Of a stretch of 6,439 nucleotides of DNA, positions 6,162-6,439 are shown piece after piece; the stretch's first letter is position 1, and each line of letters starts with the position of its first letter. This DNA is from Myxococcaceae bacterium (GTDB lineage: Bacteria > Myxococcota > Myxococcia > Myxococcales > Myxococcaceae). The DNA lies in assembly GCA_018262385.1 (NCBI GenBank), contig JAGSPQ010000219.1, positions 1-6,439 on the forward strand. The letters are read 5' to 3'. Below the pieces are notes generated by a model that saw only the letters and a program-made list of their open reading frames with translations, was not told the origin of the DNA and ran no database searches. Position numbers and translations under genes: made by a program.

Positions 6162-6257
6162 AGCCCAAGAGCCATCCTCGTCGTCCCCGCCCACTGGTAC
6201 GTCAACCTCGCCGCGGCCACCGCGATGGCTCGGCCGCGAACGATTCACGACTTCTTC
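6162..6257 (+). pseudogene. Remnant of a LigB-type 4,5-DOPA extradiol dioxygenase (YgiD-like) gene
   Basis: Thirty-two codons read as a clear piece of the DODA/YgiD family, which uses a metal to open catechol-type rings. The motifs are PRAILVVPAHW (6165-6197) and TAMARPRTIHDFF (6219-6257). In E. coli YgiD, as I remember it, the matching parts read PQAIVVVSAHWF and TAMETPPTIHDFGGFP with the same spacing. The metal-ligand His of the AHW motif is kept, while the usual Ser before it is Pro. A full protein has roughly 260 residues. Here the preceding GHGSPMN-type start segment and everything after HDFF, including the remaining metal ligands, are missing. A TGA at 6138-6140 closes the frame upstream, and the other two forward frames do not continue the match downstream. 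The remnant is in the same frame as the lipoprotein start at 6333. Homology is confident; the limits are approximate. Confidence 0.8.
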
Positions 6258-6319
6258 ACGGGTTGTCGGCCACGCCCACGGGTCGAAGTGCACTGTCGAC
6301 TGAGCCCGGCTGGCGCTGT

Positions 6320-6323
6320 AGGA
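6320..6323 (+). promoter_or_regulatory. Shine-Dalgarno-like site of the lipoprotein gene at 6333
   Basis: AGGA ends 9 nt before ATG 6333. It supports this start over the in-frame ATG at 6225, which lies inside the dioxygenase remnant. It is the clearest ribosome binding site of the plus-strand genes in the window. Confidence 0.5.
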
Positions 6324-6332
6324 CCGCTCCTC

Positions 6333-6439
6333 ATGAGACTTCTCGCCCTGGTGCTCGCTGCCTGCTTCGCCACCGGTTGTGCTTCGACGCACGGCCTGAA
6401 GTTCAAGAGCTTCGGAACCTACCGGCCGGCGTACGAGCA
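6333..6439 (+). CDS. Lipoprotein, partial (signal peptide and first residues)
   Basis: Thirty-five codons are visible before the window ends. MRLLALVLAACFATGC is a lipoprotein signal peptide. The likely lipidated residue is Cys16 (ATGC, followed by Ala-Ser-Thr). An LAAC lipobox also ends at Cys11, but it would leave an unusually short hydrophobic core. The mature part begins ASTHGLKFKSFGTYRPAYE and matches no family I can name. The start at ATG 6333 is supported by the signal peptide and an AGGA 9 nt upstream. The frame is open back to 6141 through the dioxygenase remnant, but the signal peptide argues against a longer protein. It is the second lipoprotein in a row on this strand. Function unknown. 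Confidence 0.75.
   Translation, partial: MRLLALVLAACFATGCASTHGLKFKSFGTYRPAYE

Larger units (their letters stand above)
6036..6332. other. Gene-free stretch holding a dioxygenase remnant and a small inverted repeat
   Basis: No intact gene is seen in these 297 nt on either strand. The open frames here are short, Arg/Ser/Ala-rich and typical of random GC-rich DNA. The stretch contains an inverted repeat CGAGTC-TGCG-GACTCG at 6073-6088 (6-bp stem, 4-nt loop, no T-run) and the dioxygenase-like remnant at 6162-6257. A promoter for the lipoprotein gene at 6333 should lie in its right part, but none could be read. A Shine-Dalgarno-like AGGA is at 6320-6323. Confidence 0.6.

Noticed and set aside
1..6439. 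CRISPR array, tRNA, rRNA, riboswitch, insertion sequence
   Set aside because: No regularly spaced repeats, cloverleaf, conserved RNA core or transposase motif was recognised on either strand by reading.

Overview
This is a GC-rich bacterial window, with G or C dominating third codon positions. It most likely comes from a myxobacterium or another member of the Myxococcota. That placement is inferred from three things: high GC, short secreted Cys-rich lipoproteins ending in Asp/Ala/Gly/Ser tails, and a YceI protein of a type I associate with myxobacteria. No rRNA, tRNA, CRISPR array, transposase or phage gene was recognised.

The left part (1-4539) is a compact run of five minus-strand genes. 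In transcription order they are: a 331-aa protein with three Cys-pair modules (unknown function); a cytoplasmic trypsin-like serine protease of HtrA/S1C type with an extra C-terminal helical domain; a YceI-like protein without a signal peptide; a 545-aa L-glutamate-gamma-semialdehyde (1-pyrroline-5-carboxylate) dehydrogenase, PruA, with all key catalytic residues; and the N-terminal 93 residues of a Fur-family metalloregulator cut by the window edge. The gaps are 69, 9, 9 and 62 nt, so at least protease-YceI-PruA are probably co-transcribed. Only PruA has a firm metabolic role (last step of proline to glutamate). No proline dehydrogenase is in view.

The right part (4662-6439) is read from the plus strand and is looser. 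It has a 128-aa protein with two membrane segments, a Cys-rich lipoprotein built from three related Cys repeats, a non-coding stretch of about 300 nt, and the start of a second lipoprotein that runs off the edge. The two parts are separated by a 122-nt divergent intergenic region.

The least expected content is on the right. A 63-nt imperfect direct repeat (56 of 63 identical, ungapped) occurs just after each of the first two plus-strand genes, so the lipoprotein gene sits between two copies. In the following gap, about 32 codons still match the LigB-type 4,5-DOPA extradiol dioxygenase family (YgiD-like), with no recognisable rest of the gene. Together these suggest a rearranged, decaying stretch next to an ordinary operon. 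On the left, the 331-aa protein with a threefold repeated CxC/CxxC...CxxC pattern is the best candidate for an undescribed family. I see no convincing complete new defence or mobile system.
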